From Piliocolobus tephrosceles (taxonomy: Eukaryota > Chordata > Mammalia > Primates > Cercopithecidae): a stretch of DNA of 64,000 nucleotides. The notes beneath the pieces are model-generated. The model had not been told where the DNA came from and did not search any database. It saw only the letters and a program-made list of their open reading frames with translations. This document shows positions 23,526 to 35,689 of the stretch, one piece after another. The first letter of the stretch is position 1. Every line of letters starts with the position of its first letter. The stretch covers positions 33,657,117 through 33,721,116 of the forward strand of contig NC_045453.1 in NCBI RefSeq assembly GCF_002776525.5. Reading direction: 5' to 3'. The position numbers were made by a program, and so were the translations under genes.

Positions 23526-24004
23526 GAGGAAGACCAAAGGAGACATGGAAAAGGGGCAACTCCTTCCCATCTTCCACAGGTCCTAGTGCAAGTCAGAGGA
23601 CAAAGGCAAGGAGTGAGAGGAAGAGGCTGCGAAATGAGAGGCTTCCATGGCCTCACAGTTCTGCTCCCTGACACATCAGGGGTTCCCAATCTTGGCTCAT
23701 GAAGGTTGAGAATCTGGATCATCTCAAAGCCAAGAGGACCGCAGGAGGTAGTGCACCACAGGGAAACCTTTATACAAGAACAGGAACCACTGGAGGAAAC
23801 AGAAGGGAATCTTGTGCCTCTGAGCCTTGTACTTCCAGGCCCCTGAGAGTCCCTGGCCCTCCACAAACCCCCAGGACAGAGTAAAGCCTGGAAGGTCGAG
23901 CTTTCCCACCACTCCCTCCCTGCAGAGGACTCAGGGAAGATAACCCTGAGTTGTCCTAATTGGCACTCAGCTCCAGTCTTCTCTTCATGTGTTCTTTCTC
24001 ACAT
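23526..24004. other. Unassigned sequence
   Basis: CAGGGGTTCCCAATCTTGG at 23679 looks like the start of a hAT-type element, but its continuation is not recognisable. Confidence 0.4.
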
Positions 24005-24165
24005 GCAAACTCAACAGCATTTATTGAGTACCTACTGTGTTCCCAGCACTGTACTAGACACAGACAATGTTAGTGAACATGCCAGTCCCCGCACTCTTGG
24101 AGCTGACAACCTTGTTAAGGAAACAGATTTTGGATAAGTAATGGCACATTTGATGAGTGTTTCCA
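24005..24165. mobile_element. Ancient L2/MIR-class fragment
   Basis: ATTTATTGAGTACCTACTGT, CCAGCACTGTACTAGACACA and CTTGGAGCTGACAACC form the common ancient mammalian repeat pattern in its usual order. Confidence 0.7.
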
Positions 24166-24904
24166 AAGGACGGACTACAATGGGGCTTAGCTTCCATGGG
24201 AAGAGGGCATGGTAGGGGCTGTCAGAGGGTCCCAAAGCAATGAGAATGTGTGAGAACCACCTCATTCCAGAGAGCACCTTTCTGCTGCATGGAAGGGACT
24301 GGTGAGATGGTGTCTGGGTCCAGCCTGGGATGGAAGTCTCCATGAGGCTGCAGCAGTTGCAGGGTGGGGACCCCAGCAGGGCCTCGGATACTGAACTGAG
24401 GAACTGTCCAGCCTGAGGACCAGGTCAGGGCCTCTGGTGCAGTGGGAGAATGAACAGGAAGCTGGTGAGAGCATCATAGGAATGGGGCCGGAAGGGGAAT
24501 GGCAGGGGAGGAGGCTGAGCCCCCTCTTCAAGCCTGGAACAGAAAGAGGCTTAACTCATCCCAGAAGCCAGCTCCCCCCTCAGGTCTACCTCTGCATCTG
24601 GGCAGCACTCCCAGGACCTACTCAGGTTGCCACCCTCCCGTGCCCCCTTCTCGGCACCATTCTACCCTGATCTCAGCTGCTCTCCCTACTTCCTCTGTAG
24701 CAGGAGGGACCTGCCTGATTCAGAATTCTAAGCCTAAAATACAGGACTTGATGCAGACGAGCAACTGGCTCCCTTCCAGGGGCCTGGAAATGCCACTTGT
24801 TCTGTGTTTTGATTTGTTTTTATTCTTGTTTTAGTTTCTCTTAAGAAAGTAATGTTTTTCTAGGAACATTTTTTTTTCCCAGTGACAGGCTAGTATGGTG
24901 ACTG
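24166..24904. other. Unassigned unique sequence
   Basis: GC-rich, with several overlapping short frames lacking recognisable features. No repeat recognised. Confidence 0.45.
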
Positions 24905-25110
24905 CACACACAGCTTCCAGACTATGTCCTAACTCCAGTTCTGCCACTTCTTACCTTCACCTTGGGTGGGTGACTCAATCTCAAGTTTCTCTGTCTATAC
25001 ACTGAGGGATCACGGGGATCTTACTTCATAGCGATGTGAGAGTTAAAAAGGTGAACCCACATACAACTTAAAATAATGCCTGGCCTGTAATGAGTGATGG
25101 AAAGTGTTTT
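24905..25110 (+). mobile_element. MIR SINE, sense
   Basis: TCCAGTTCTGCCACTTCTTA, GTGGGTGACTCAATCTCAAG, GAGAGTTAAAAAGGTG and AATGCCTGGCCTGTAATGAG follow MIR core to 3' end. Confidence 0.78.
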
Positions 25111-26234
25111 CAATGGTTGTTTTCATGAGACCAATGGTCCAGCTCTGAGGTTCATACATTGGCCAGTAGGAATATGGCACCAGGAGGAAATCTCACTGAC
25201 TGGCATCCATGTATGCTGCATCTAGCAGCATGTCTGTGCAAGACAAAGCAGGGCTGAGAAAATGGGACACCATCCCCCATCCCAAAAAAGAAATATTCCT
25301 GTTAGAGATGATGCCATGGTGCTTTACGGGAGTGGCCGAGACCCTGACCATCCTGTGATCTAGTTCTGCTGACCTCTGCTGGAGGTCACTGTGGCTAGAG
25401 ATCAGGTGAATGTACAAGCATCATAGAAGCAAACCACAATCAAACCTCTTTCTTTTCTTGTCCCTAGATTTGCCTCTCCTCAAATACCCCTTTTTTTTTC
25501 TTCTTCTTGGGCCTTATAAATCTTTCTGTAGTGATAACATATGCAAGGAGGTGGGGACAGCACAGAGCATCTCTGAATGCATCTGGGACTGCCTGAGAGC
25601 CAACTGCTGGAGTAAGATGTTGCTTTGGCTCTGTCTTTAGTCAGATCGTGTGACTCGCCCACACTCCCTGGAAGACTATGGATTATGAGCTTTACCATGA
25701 AAGGGGACAGTCCTTTGGGGATGACACAAGACAGAAAAGTAGAACTGAGGCATTCCAGCATCTAAGTCTGAGAAGCAGAAAAAGAGGAGGAGGTGCTGGG
25801 TGCCAGGATGATGCTCTTAGTCACCTGTGTGCCTTCCCTGCTATGGGACGCTCATCCCTGTACCCCAATACGAGACCAAATCCAATTTTCATTAAACTTT
25901 CATAAACAGTCCTTGACACAGTCTTCCTTCCACTGTGGCATCTCGAGGGTACCTGTATCCTCACCATCCAGTCAGTGAGATGTGGCTGACCAGACTGAAG
26001 GATCTCAGAACAGGGCCAGGGACTTACTTCTATGCTGTCGCAGGTGGACTTCACATATGGTGTTTCCTGGAGATGGCTCTCCCAAGGCATTTCCCTAACT
26101 TCGTACTCATAATTTGATTTTTCTTAAATAGTAAGAAAATCTCCACATTTGTGCATGAGTCAGGTCTGGAAAAATCTAGATCTTCCCATGCAACTCATAG
26201 GGATTTCCATATCCAGGAAAGCAGCATGAGGGTC
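25111..26234. other. Unassigned unique sequence
   Basis: No element or gene recognised. Confidence 0.45.
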
Positions 26235-26345
26235 ACCCTAGGAGTTACTGGAAAACACAGATTGCCAGGACCTCTGTACAGTCCTACCTCACCTTCAGAG
26301 ACTTTGACTCTGTAGATTTGGAGTGGAACTACTTAAACACTGCCG
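26235..26345 (+). mobile_element. Possible MER5-like fragment
   Basis: GGAAAACACAGATTGCCAGG followed by GACTCTGTAGATTTGGAGTG resembles the middle of MER5-family hAT elements. Weak. Confidence 0.4.
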
Positions 26346-26794
26346 GGGGGGGTCTAATGCTTGACTATTGTACTTCACGTAGAGAGAGAAACTTGTGGAA
26401 ACTGTACATTTGCTGGTGTCCAAGAGACAAATACTTAGTAGGTAACAATACCTTCAAGCTGCTATTGGCATCAATTGTGAAAAGTAGCCCAGGAAATTGG
26501 GAAGAAGAACAGAGAAAGTATCTTAGATGGCTTTTAGCCCATATTCATTTATCAGCTATCCACTAGCAGCTTCCTAGGGACCCAAGTGCAAGGCTGTGCA
26601 CTGGGGACAGAGAGGGGGTGGAGGGACAGTACTGCCCTTCCCTGCCTTACTCCTCTTTGTCCCATTTTGAGATTCCACCTGCTCATGACCCCCTCTCAAA
26701 TGGCCATCCCACACTGGTCGTCGCCCAGGGTGGCCTCTTCCCAGTCTCTTGATTTTCTTATTCTTTGGTGACAGTGAAGCCTAGGGGTCAGGAG
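26346..26794. other. Unassigned sequence
   Basis: Begins just after a run of eight G (26344-26351). No element recognised. Confidence 0.4.
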
Positions 26795-26990
26795 AAGGGG
26801 ATCAGGACTCCAGGACAGCTTGGATTAAACCTGGTCCTCTGTCTCTCCCCTGTGGTGTGATCATAGGAAAGCCGCTTAATGTCCTTGAGTCTCAGATTGC
26901 TCATCTGTGAAGCAGACAACAGAACCTCTCACCGTGGAGTGGCTATGACTATCAAACAGATTCACATGGTGCGCAGGGCTGGGAATGATT
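26795..26990 (+). mobile_element. MIR SINE, sense
   Basis: GATCATAGGAAAGCCGCTTA, ATGTCCTTGAGTCTCAGATT and GCTCATCTGTGAAGCAGA follow the conserved MIR core. Confidence 0.8.
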
Positions 26991-27475
26991 GGCATGGAGT
27001 TGAGAAGTCAGGAACTCTCTGTCATTAACATTCAGTTACATTGGTGTTGGGTCCCTCATGTCTCAGGTCACTGGGTAGGAGTTTTGGGGTGTGAAGACAC
27101 ACAAAATAAACAAGCAACATCCCCTGACTTCAGGTTGCTGTGGCCTCTGAAGAAGGGCAGCCCATAGGTAATTACGATGTGGTGTCACAAAGAAAGAGAA
27201 TTAGATGATCATGAATAAAAGTCCTGAGCCTTGGGCAGCAGTGAGCCATGGGCCAGAAGGATTGCAATGGTAACACCAGTACAGGAAACATGCAGGGGAC
27301 TCAAGTCACCATGCAGGGCTTGAGCGTGGTGTGCAAAGGGGGAGGCTAGCTCTGTGAAGTGTTCCATGCCCCAGAGCTCCTCCCAGGGTCTGGCTATGAC
27401 CACATCCATGCTCAGCTCTGTCTCCTGTCTTGCCCCATTTACCCCACCCCTTTCTGCTGAGCACTGTCTCCTAAT
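26991..27475. other. Unassigned sequence
   Basis: The right end (CTGAGCACTGTCTCCTAATA, resuming after the Alu as CAGGGTCTGCTTCTGGAGAA) looks like the 3' terminus of an old LTR. Family not assigned. Confidence 0.35.
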
Positions 27476-27490
27476 AAATCTCGCATCTCA

Positions 27491-27788
27491 GGCCGGGCGC
27501 AGTGGCTCAAGCCTGTAATCCCAGCACTTTGGGAGGCCGAGACGGGAGGATCACGAGGTCAGGAGATCGAGACCATCCTGGCTAACACGGTGAAACCCCG
27601 TCTCTACTAAAAACTACAAAAAACTAGCCGGGCGAGGTGGCGGCGCCTGTAGTCCCAGCTACTGGGGAGGCTGAGGCAGGAGAATGGCGTGAACCTGGGA
27701 GGCGGAGCTTGCAGTGAGCTGAGATCGGTCACAGCACTCCAGCCTGGGTGACAGAGGGAGACTCCGTCTCAAAAAAAAAAAAAAAAAA
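27491..27788 (+). mobile_element. Young AluY with Old World monkey-type diagnostic bases
   Basis: Full length, A-tail about 21 bases. A perfect target duplication AAATCTCGCATCTCA lies at 27476-27490 and 27789-27803. The body has GGCTCAAGCCTGTAATCCC, GCCGAGACGGGAGGATCACG, ACTAGCCGGGCGAGGTGGCG and GAGCTGAGATCGGTCA. The CAAGCC, GAGACGG and ACTAGCCGGGCGAGG variants recur in macaque/baboon AluY subfamilies rather than in human AluY, from memory. It is the least diverged Alu here. Confidence 0.95.
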
Positions 27789-27803
27789 AAATCTCGCATC
27801 TCA

Positions 27804-27904
27804 GGGTCTGCTTCTGGAGAACAGGACGAAAGATAAATGAATGCGAAATCTGGACCTGTTTCTAACATTTAGAAGCTCTGCAGCCTTGGGCAGACCTGTC
27901 GAGC
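27804..27904. other. Unassigned sequence
   Basis: Flank of the AluY. Probably the remainder of the old LTR-like end noted upstream. Confidence 0.3.
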
Positions 27905-28130
27905 TAGGATGCCATCCTTATTTTCCATTTGCAGTCTCCAAACTGTTTGCACAAAGCTTGGCTCTCCTTGATCTTCACAATTATCCTGTGCAGGTGTTGC
28001 AGTAAAACAGGTCCTGTGGCCCCCAAATACAGAAAGGTGACATGTAGGAGGCTAAGGCTCCAAACTTCCAAGTTACTGAGTCAGGGCTCTGACTCAACCC
28101 TACCATTGTAAGTTCAGCACCATCCACCCC
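27905..28130 (-). mobile_element. MIR-type SINE, antisense, diverged
   Basis: TTGATCTTCACAATTATCCT, AATACAGAAAGGTGACATGT and GAGTCAGGGCTCTGACTCAA follow an antisense MIR. Highly diverged. Confidence 0.6.
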
Positions 28131-28869
28131 TCCCCTTTCCTCCTCCCCGTCCTAGTCTAGGTGATTGTGAATTTCATGACTGCCAAGTTAAATATGTGAA
28201 AGCATGATACACATCAGGGATGTTAGTATAATACTTTGAATATATAATAACAAGAGCAGAGGCAAAAATGGAAACTATGATGGCAATGAAGGGAACAGGA
28301 AGCCACGGGGCTGCATTTCCGGCAGGTTCCTCCCAGACTGTGAAATCTCCTTGTACCTGATTTCATAGAGAGATGCTGCGGAAAATTATAGACGTGATCA
28401 GCTTTGTGATGATAGAAGTATCTTTGGCTCCTGCTTCTCTCCTGAGATCCCTGAAAAAAAAGTACCTTAAAGCAAACAGATCCACATCTGAATAATTATC
28501 CAAGGAGCCAAAGGGGATCCTTGGGCACAGCCACTCCAACTTTTAGAAAAAGGTCAAGGAGTGAATCAGGACTTCCCATAAACAGTTCTCTCTGGGCACT
28601 TTTATATTGTTGCATTTCTTGTTGTTCCAGTTAGGTCTGGTTCTAACTCAGTTCATTAAGAACATAACTAACGAGGCTAAAGAGAGGCAGCTAATTCCCG
28701 GGCTTGGTGAGTCTGCACACCTTGCCACCTCCTCCTGAACTCTCTCCTCCTCGTCCTCCTGCTCTCCCTCCCCGCCTTACCTTCCTCCCTCTCCCCTTCC
28801 CTCCTCTCCTCCTTCTCTAGCACCACAATTTTTCAGTATCCTCACTGCCAACATCTGTTACTGCATTTT
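28131..28869. other. Unassigned, with a pyrimidine tract
   Basis: 28727-28822 is about 90% C and T in CTCC/TCCT words, a polypyrimidine low-complexity tract. The remainder is unassigned. Confidence 0.55.
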
Positions 28870-29045
28870 TACTAAGGGCCATATATTGTCATTCCAATCA
28901 TCCTTTATTGTTAATTTAATTACACCCTTTGCACAGATGATCTGCCATTCAGAGAGTGACATAGCTTGCCCAAGGTCAGACAACTGCTAAGCAGATAAGT
29001 CTAAATTCAAATTTGGTCTCCAAACCTACCAGGTCCATAATTCTA
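28870..29045 (-). mobile_element. MIR SINE, antisense
   Basis: TTACACCCTTTGCACAGATG, GAGAGTGACATAGCTTGCCC and AAGGTCAGACAACTGCTAAG are the antisense MIR core. Confidence 0.8.
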
Positions 29046-29879
29046 TAAATTCTGAAATCTGCCTGTCCCAATGAAGACAGCCTGGCCCTGATCTAGTTCC
29101 ATGCTAGAGGAGAGCTTCCAACACAGTGGGAAGTCTAGCACTGTCCCTTCTTACTCCCCTGCAAAGACCTTCCCAATTGTTGCAGGCGTTCTTCTTTGTC
29201 ATGACTGACTCTAGGACCCAGGACCGAAAGGTCCAGCACAAGCCTTGTCCCAGATGCATCCCAGAAGCTTGTCCACACAAATCCTTTGATATAACAGCTC
29301 CCTTGAGGGGCTTTATATGGGCAACAGTCCACTAGGGGAGCTCCCGACAGCACTGTTGATGGTGGGAAGACACTGAAGAATGCTGAAGAGCTTGTCTGGA
29401 AAGGGCTGGAGGAATCCGTGCTGGGATGGGCACGGGGGAACTCAATGACACCCTTGAAAATGAAATGAAATGCTGATGTGGGAAGATCCCAGCCAAGGTT
29501 CCAAATCATGGGTATAGTGTGAACCTTTGGAATAAATGAAAAATACGTACAGGTGAATACAGAAGTGGACTAACGTAGACTTCTAGAAGAAATTACTAAG
29601 AACCAAAACAAAAACACCTGCCACTCCTAGGTAGAGCGTTATCTGGGGAGAAGAATCTGAGGCAAGATGGGACCCTGGGGATCTGCATTTGTCTTTTCTA
29701 GGGTCACAATAAAACAAAAGTAAAATAGCCTCAAGAAATTCATTTTCTTCCTTTTCACTTAAACAACGCTCACTCTCTTGTGTGGGCTGCTGGCTTCAGC
29801 CTGGAGCTGTGGGGTTGGATGGGTTCAGCCCAGAGCCCCAGACACTCTCCCATCCATCTGTTTCTCAAATCCTCCAGTT
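29046..29879. other. Unassigned unique sequence
   Basis: No element or gene recognised. The 124-codon minus-strand frame at 29135-29509 has no recognisable features. Confidence 0.45.
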
Positions 29880-30245
29880 CTTTTCACCCCCAGGACCTTT
29901 GCACGTGCCAAACTGTCCCTTTAGGGTGTTCTTCATCTCAGTGGCTGCTTCGTGCCCTGCAGAGACACCCTTGAGCCTCAGTTGTCCCCTGCCCACCTGA
30001 CCTAATGGCCAGTTTCATCACTGTCCCCACACCCTGTTCCCCTTACTTCTCTCCAAATGTGCAAGTTCATAGGTCCCTGTGTGCTAGCTGTTTATGACCT
30101 TTTCCTCCATGACGTTTTCCTCTCTCTGCGCTCCACGCAGGTAGGACCACCTTTATTTCATTCATTGCTGTAGAGCCAGAATCCAGCTCAACATCTAGCA
30201 CCAGGGGGGCACCTGCAAACACTCCTTACATTGATGAATTAAGGG
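29880..30245 (+). mobile_element. L2 LINE 3' end, sense
   Basis: GGACCTTTGCACGTGCCAAA, CTGTCCCTTTAGGGTGTTCT, then AGGTAGGACCACCTTTATTT and ACATCTAGCACCAGGGGG trace about 350 bp of the L2 3' region in order. Confidence 0.82.
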
Positions 30246-30439
30246 ATGGCAGGAAGCATCCCAAGCACAGATCAGGATGCTTCTTAAATATTCAGCTCTG
30301 CAACTTCTCCTCATTCTTGGTTTTCAGACATTTCCCTGCCTTGACTTTTAATTCCCACATCAGGGCAGACAGAATGGAAAGTCTTCCTCCGACGCTTGGT
30401 TTGCAGTGTAGCCAGAGCTAATGGGCTTTGTGTCGTGTA
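30246..30439. other. Unassigned sequence
   Basis: Nothing recognised. Confidence 0.4.
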
Positions 30440-30580
30440 GCAAGAGTTCCCGGGCTTTGCACTGCATGAAGTCTGGGTTTGAATCCTGTTGTTGCCACTT
30501 CCTGTCCCAGGTGCTGCTCCCCACATGTGACTGGACTCACTGCGTCCATGAACTCAGATTCTTTTCTGTCAAAAGAGCTC
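30440..30580 (+). mobile_element. MIR SINE, sense
   Basis: GGGCTTTGCACTGCATGAAG, TCTGGGTTTGAATCCTGTTG and TTGCCACTTCCTG match the 5' half of MIR. Confidence 0.72.
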
Positions 30581-32759
30581 ATGCACATTTTCTCAGTTTG
30601 TTTTCACCTTGAGGTAAACAGACCTCCAACCATGTCTAGTCACATTGTAGGGGGAGTAGGATAGACAATAGATTGATATGCTCAAATGTATCATATTTTA
30701 CAAATAAGATTTAACTGTGGGAAGGAGGTATCTGTCATTATGAAAATAACAAGGCAGAAAAATAGATTATGAGCTTAATATTCACAGGGAAAGACAAAAG
30801 GAAGGAAATTTCCAAATTTTGCATAGTTTTGGTAACAAGTGTGTACGCGGAACACTTCCACAGACAGCCGCCAGCCTTGTGACCGACAGCATCACCACTG
30901 AGAAAAACTGGGCGACCGAGAGCAGCTAAGACCATGTATTCTTAAAAATAGTAACATGGAAGCTCAGAGTGTGGGCCTGAGAGACTCTCAAGAGGTGCGT
31001 GGGCTGGAGAGACCAGGACCAAAGAAGGGCATGGGCCATGCAGCTGGGACTCCACCCACCTCTACTAGGCACCAGTTTCTGAACATGTGGAAGTCAGTGC
31101 TCTCAGGGACAGCTCTCAACCACTGCTGGGCAAAAAAGAAAAAAAGAAAAAATCAGTAAATGTTCTGTGTTCCTCACCCCTTCGTGCGATAGATCAGAGA
31201 CACTTTCTTTGGTGATTGCAGAGTCCCCACAGGACCGGGTGCCCTCCTGCTCATTAACTTACCTGTGCTGGCTTGAGTCCCTCCCCACCTCACTTCCCTA
31301 GGACCCCTGTGGCTCCCTGGAACCTCTCCCACACAACCCACCAGCACTCAAATCTTTATCTCAGAGCCTGTTTCTGGAACAGCATGATGTAAATAGTGCT
31401 TGAGACCTGCTTGGCTACTTCAGAAGCCCCTTCCCCTACAAGTCCTGGTGAGCCCCTAGAGACAAAGTTCCCCTAGCCACATGTCCACATTGCAGTCCCG
31501 ATCTACCCGCCCATGTTGTTGCAGGGAGATCCAGGTCCCTGCCACGTGAGACAACCAGGGAGGGCAGCTGGGAAGGTGGTCTCCTGCTCATTCTCACCCA
31601 CTTCTGTTCAGGACTATTCTTCTCAAAGCGAAAGGGGAAAGGCGGGGGTGTCAGGGAAAATAGTAGGATCCTTCCCTTTGGTCTTATATTTCATTAATCA
31701 GCTCCCTAGAAGCCACTGGGAAAGAGGCGTGAGTCCCCTTGGCATTACCAATGATCCCTGATCCTGACTCAAAAGCCACTTCCTGCTGCGGAGACGTGAG
31801 GGCAAGTTGCTGGGGTTTTCATGCCAAGATATTCACTTCATCACGGCGTGAAACTCACTTCTCCAAATGATTCACGTTTCTAGGACAAGGAAGCCTTTTA
31901 AACTATGTCCATGAGTTCAATATAAACCCACTTTTACATTCATCTTGATGGTAAAAATAAGTTTTCAGACAATTTTAGTGTCAGCTGCAAAGTGGAAGCC
32001 TCTGTCAATGTGCAATGAGAAAAGAAAAATCTTAAAAGAAAAAGAAGGATTCAGAAATGAGCAAAGAAAGGCATATCACTCAGGAAGAGAAGGTCCACAA
32101 ATTCTCCATCTATCACATTCAGAATGTGCCTTCCACACAGCTTCTCTGCATCCAGGTTCTCCAAAGACACCTTCTGATATGAGGTGTAATTGCAGTCACT
32201 GTGTGTGAGTTCCGAGGCCAGCTGTGGTGATTTGCAGAGGAAAGGCATGTTCCTGGGTACTGGGTGGGTGGGGGCCATCATAAGGGTCTTCTCATTATTT
32301 AATTTACACATGAAAACAGAGCCCCTAAATTAAATATGTTTTGCAGGCTGAAAATGTTGATTAAGCAGCATTTCCTCATTGAAAATTGACTGAATGCTGT
32401 GGTGCTGAGCACCTGTGAATTTCAGGTGGTGGAAGGGGTTAAACTCCTGAACTCCTGCATTGACTTCACCATGAGGAGATGTGTTTTCTTCCTTCCCATA
32501 AAGTTTGCCCACCCTGGTAACTTGTCAGGGTCTTGACATTCTGACAGGTACAGTGTGAAAAGATGTGGGATTCTGTGTTTAAATTCCCAGAAACCACGAG
32601 CTAGGAAGAATAAGGAACTGGAGACGGGCTTTGCGGGTCTGAGAAGCTTGTATACTTTCGGAAAATAAATATCATCTCGGGTGTTTTCAACCCTGCAGAT
32701 AAACAGATACCTGCAGACTGTCCCCCGTTTCTCTCTGCTTAAGACCCCTACTCAGCACA
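30581..32759. other. Long stretch of unique sequence
   Basis: No clear interspersed repeat over about 2.2 kb. There is an A-rich island at 31130-31152. CACTCAAATCTTTATCTCAG at about 31347 looks like an old LTR 3' end. No coding evidence. Confidence 0.4.
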
Positions 32760-33165
32760 GAGCCCCTGATCTTTAGCAGGTGATCCGCTCATTCTCCCCT
32801 GGTCTCCAGCCAGCCCAGGCTCCAGCGGAACAGCCCTGCACATCTCCAAAAGCACAGAGCCCTGCTCACCCTCAAGGCCTTTGGGATGACTTTCCCAGGG
32901 GCCCTGTGCCCAGTGCCTGTGCCAGGGTCTAGGCCCCACTCTGTCTTATCTGGCATGTCTCTTCTCTGGAACTCTTCCCTGACAAGCTCTGTACCCCCAG
33001 ATAAATTCCTATGTGTTTCTCCTTTGCGACATACAAGAGGATTGTGACTGAGTGATTGTCCAGACCATAAATGTCTGACTTCCAGGTAGCTGGTGAGCTC
33101 TACGCAGTTAGGAACTCTGTACACCTTGCAGACGGGGACCATGAGTGCCTGCCACATGGGTGCTT
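32760..33165 (+). mobile_element. L2 LINE 3' region, sense, diverged
   Basis: TCTCCAGCCAGCCCAGGCTC, CTCAAGGCCTTTGGGATGAC, GAACTCTTCCCTGACAAGCT and CCTTGCAGACGGGGACCATG appear in L2 order. Confidence 0.6.
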
Positions 33166-33179
33166 AACTATAAAGAGAG

Positions 33180-34510
33180 AGGTATAGATATGGACACAAA
33201 TATGAATATGCACATAAAATGGATATGACATGGATCTGAATATGGGTATGGACATAACATAAATATGGATGTGAATATGCTATGGACATAGGATTCAATA
33301 AAGTATGTACATATGAATATGGATATGATATCAATATGTATATGATATGGGTACAGATATAAGATGGAGATGGATACAGATATAATATGGATAGATGTAT
33401 AATAAAGATATTGATATAGAGATGAAGATGGATGTCATGTGAATATAAATTTGATATGGAATGAATTTGATATGGATGTAGATATTATATAGATGTAATA
33501 TGGATATGCATATTATATGGATATGGATATTATAGATATGACTATAAATATGATATGGATATAAATATAATATAGATATAGATAGAATGAGGGTATGATA
33601 GGGATATGGATGTAATAGATACAAATATAGATATATTGATATGGTATAAATATGATATGTATATGGATACAATATAGATATGAATTTGACATGGATACAG
33701 ATATGATATAACTAGGGATATAGATATGGGTATGGATACGAAATTAATATGGATATAGATTTATATGAATATGGATATTATATGGATATGTATATAGATA
33801 TGGTTATAAATACAATATGGGTATAGATACAATATAGATATAGATAGAATGTGGGTATGATAGGGTTATAGATGCAATAGATATGAATATAGATATATTT
33901 AGATATGAATATAGATATACTGATATGGTATAAATATTATATGGATATGCATACAATATAGATATGAATTTGATAAGGATATGGATATGATATAAATAGG
34001 AATATCGATATGATATGGGTATGGATATGAAGTTAATATGGATATAGATTTATATGACTATGGATATAGATCATATGGATATGCTATAATACGGATCTAG
34101 ATACAGTGTGGGTAATGATAAGATATGGTATGCATATAACATGGGTGTGGATATGGTATGGATATAACATGGGTGTGGATATGACATGGATGTGGGTATG
34201 GTATGATATGATATAAACATGGATATAGAGATGATATCACATGGATATGACAGTAATATGGATACAGACTTATATGGATATTGATATGCTATGATATGGA
34301 TGTGAGTAGAGACACGATATGGATATTGATAAGATAGGGATATGGAGATAGAAGTAGACATTGATGTAGATTCAGATCCATATCCCGATATGGGAACTGA
34401 TATCGATATTGAGACTAATCAGATGTCATGTGCACAGAGATACACATTGCTGCGGATACAGGTGCGGATACAGGTGTGGATACACACATAGATGCAGATA
34501 CAGATATTGC
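33180..34510 (+). repeat. 1.3-kb degenerate GATATG/GATATA satellite-like minisatellite
   Basis: Almost every hexamer is GATATG, GATATA, GGATAT or a close variant. Longer-range order is visible: GATAGAATG occurs at 33581 and 33843 (offset 262) and TTAATATGGATATAGATT at 33744 and 34033 (offset 289), with a degenerate third at about 34251. Copy two carries an extra ~27 bp of GATATGAATATA-type sequence. Minus-strand Tyr/Ile/His/Pro frames (96 and 113 residues) are translation artefacts. Confidence 0.93.
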
Positions 34511-35150
34511 TATTGCAGCCTGAATGTATGAGTGACAGGACACTCCTCCGGCTTCATCTGCTTCCACCCTTCCTCCCAGGTTCATCCCAGCCTACATTCT
34601 TGGGACAAGTGACCCCCTATGAGGCCCCCATATCCTCATCTCTGAAATGGAGGTGCTACGTCAGAGGATGGAGGTGTGGATTAATGAGACAAGCAGAGGA
34701 AACACGTCACCTGAAACTGTTATTCACTTGCAGATGAATTAAGTGTTCCCCAAACCTGGTTAACTGACAAGGCAAGTCTGGGATACGCTGGCCCAGCCCT
34801 TCAGCCCTCAGTCCACGTGGACTCTGGAGTTCGAACCGGGAAACTGTTCATAATTGGGGTGTCCGCGCATTTCCCTGTTGGCATACCCTTCACTTACCTC
34901 AACAGGACAGAAGAAAGGAATAGGCAGAATGAATAAAAATGAGGACTGCCTTTGGAATAGAAATGAGTCGCTCAAAACCTCCTCTTTCTTTTCCAATTAG
35001 GCATCACTCCGTGGAGGCTGCTGGACCACCGAGCACTAGAATGAAATGGAGCAGAAGTTGGCTGCCCAGGAAATTGCTGCCTTCACCTTGATGATTGTAC
35101 CTTCCCTCCAGCTCCAGCTGGCTTAACTGCAAATATCATTAAATTCAAAA
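34511..35150. other. Unassigned unique sequence
   Basis: No element or gene recognised. Confidence 0.45.
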
Positions 35151-35185
35151 TCTCTCTCTCTCTCTCTCTCCCTCCCTCCCTCCTT

Positions 35186-35225
<40 letters not shown>

Positions 35226-35230
35226 GTGTA
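35151..35230 (+). repeat. Compound (TC)n(CCCT)n(TG)n microsatellite
   Basis: About ten TC units, then CCCT units, then about fourteen TG units with trailing GGGTGGGTG. The alternating purine-pyrimidine TG part could adopt Z-DNA. Confidence 0.95.
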
Positions 35231-35689
35231 GTACCTATTGATAGCCACGGGAGCTAATCAAATGCACTGCACATTTCATACTTTCATGCAATTTCACACA
35301 ATTACAAATTTTGTAAGAATGCAAATGAAGAGAAAGCCAGGAACCAAGGTGGTTGAGTTGTGGGAGAGGGCATCAGAGAGCCAAGAAGTCTCTGGTTCTT
35401 TCTAAGCTTCCCTGAACCACTGGAAACTTGCCAAAGGCCCCCAAGCATTGCCTCTACCAGGTTGTTGTATGCACCAGGAGCAATCATTGGGAGGCATTTA
35501 GAGCCCAAGTGATCCAGGGTCAAGAGGTATCTTGGAGAGGAGGTGGAAAAAACTTCCACCTGAGTCTCAGAGTCCCTGCAAAGTGGTCCTCTAGTCACAC
35601 TCCCCGTTGCAATCATTACTGAGCACCCACAGGCTACAAGGATAGGGCAGCTGAACACATGTCATCACGAGGTGGCTCACTGCCTTCTG
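35231..35689. other. Unassigned sequence
   Basis: Nothing recognised. Overlapping frames on both strands lack recognisable features. Confidence 0.4.

Noticed and set aside
33331..34361. Tyr/Ile/His/Pro-rich 96 and 113 residue frames, minus strand
   Set aside because: Translations of the GATATG satellite. Low-complexity composition explains the absence of stops.
33180..34510. CRISPR-like array or bacterial repeat system
   Set aside because: Repeats are contiguous degenerate hexamers without unique spacers, in a clearly primate context.
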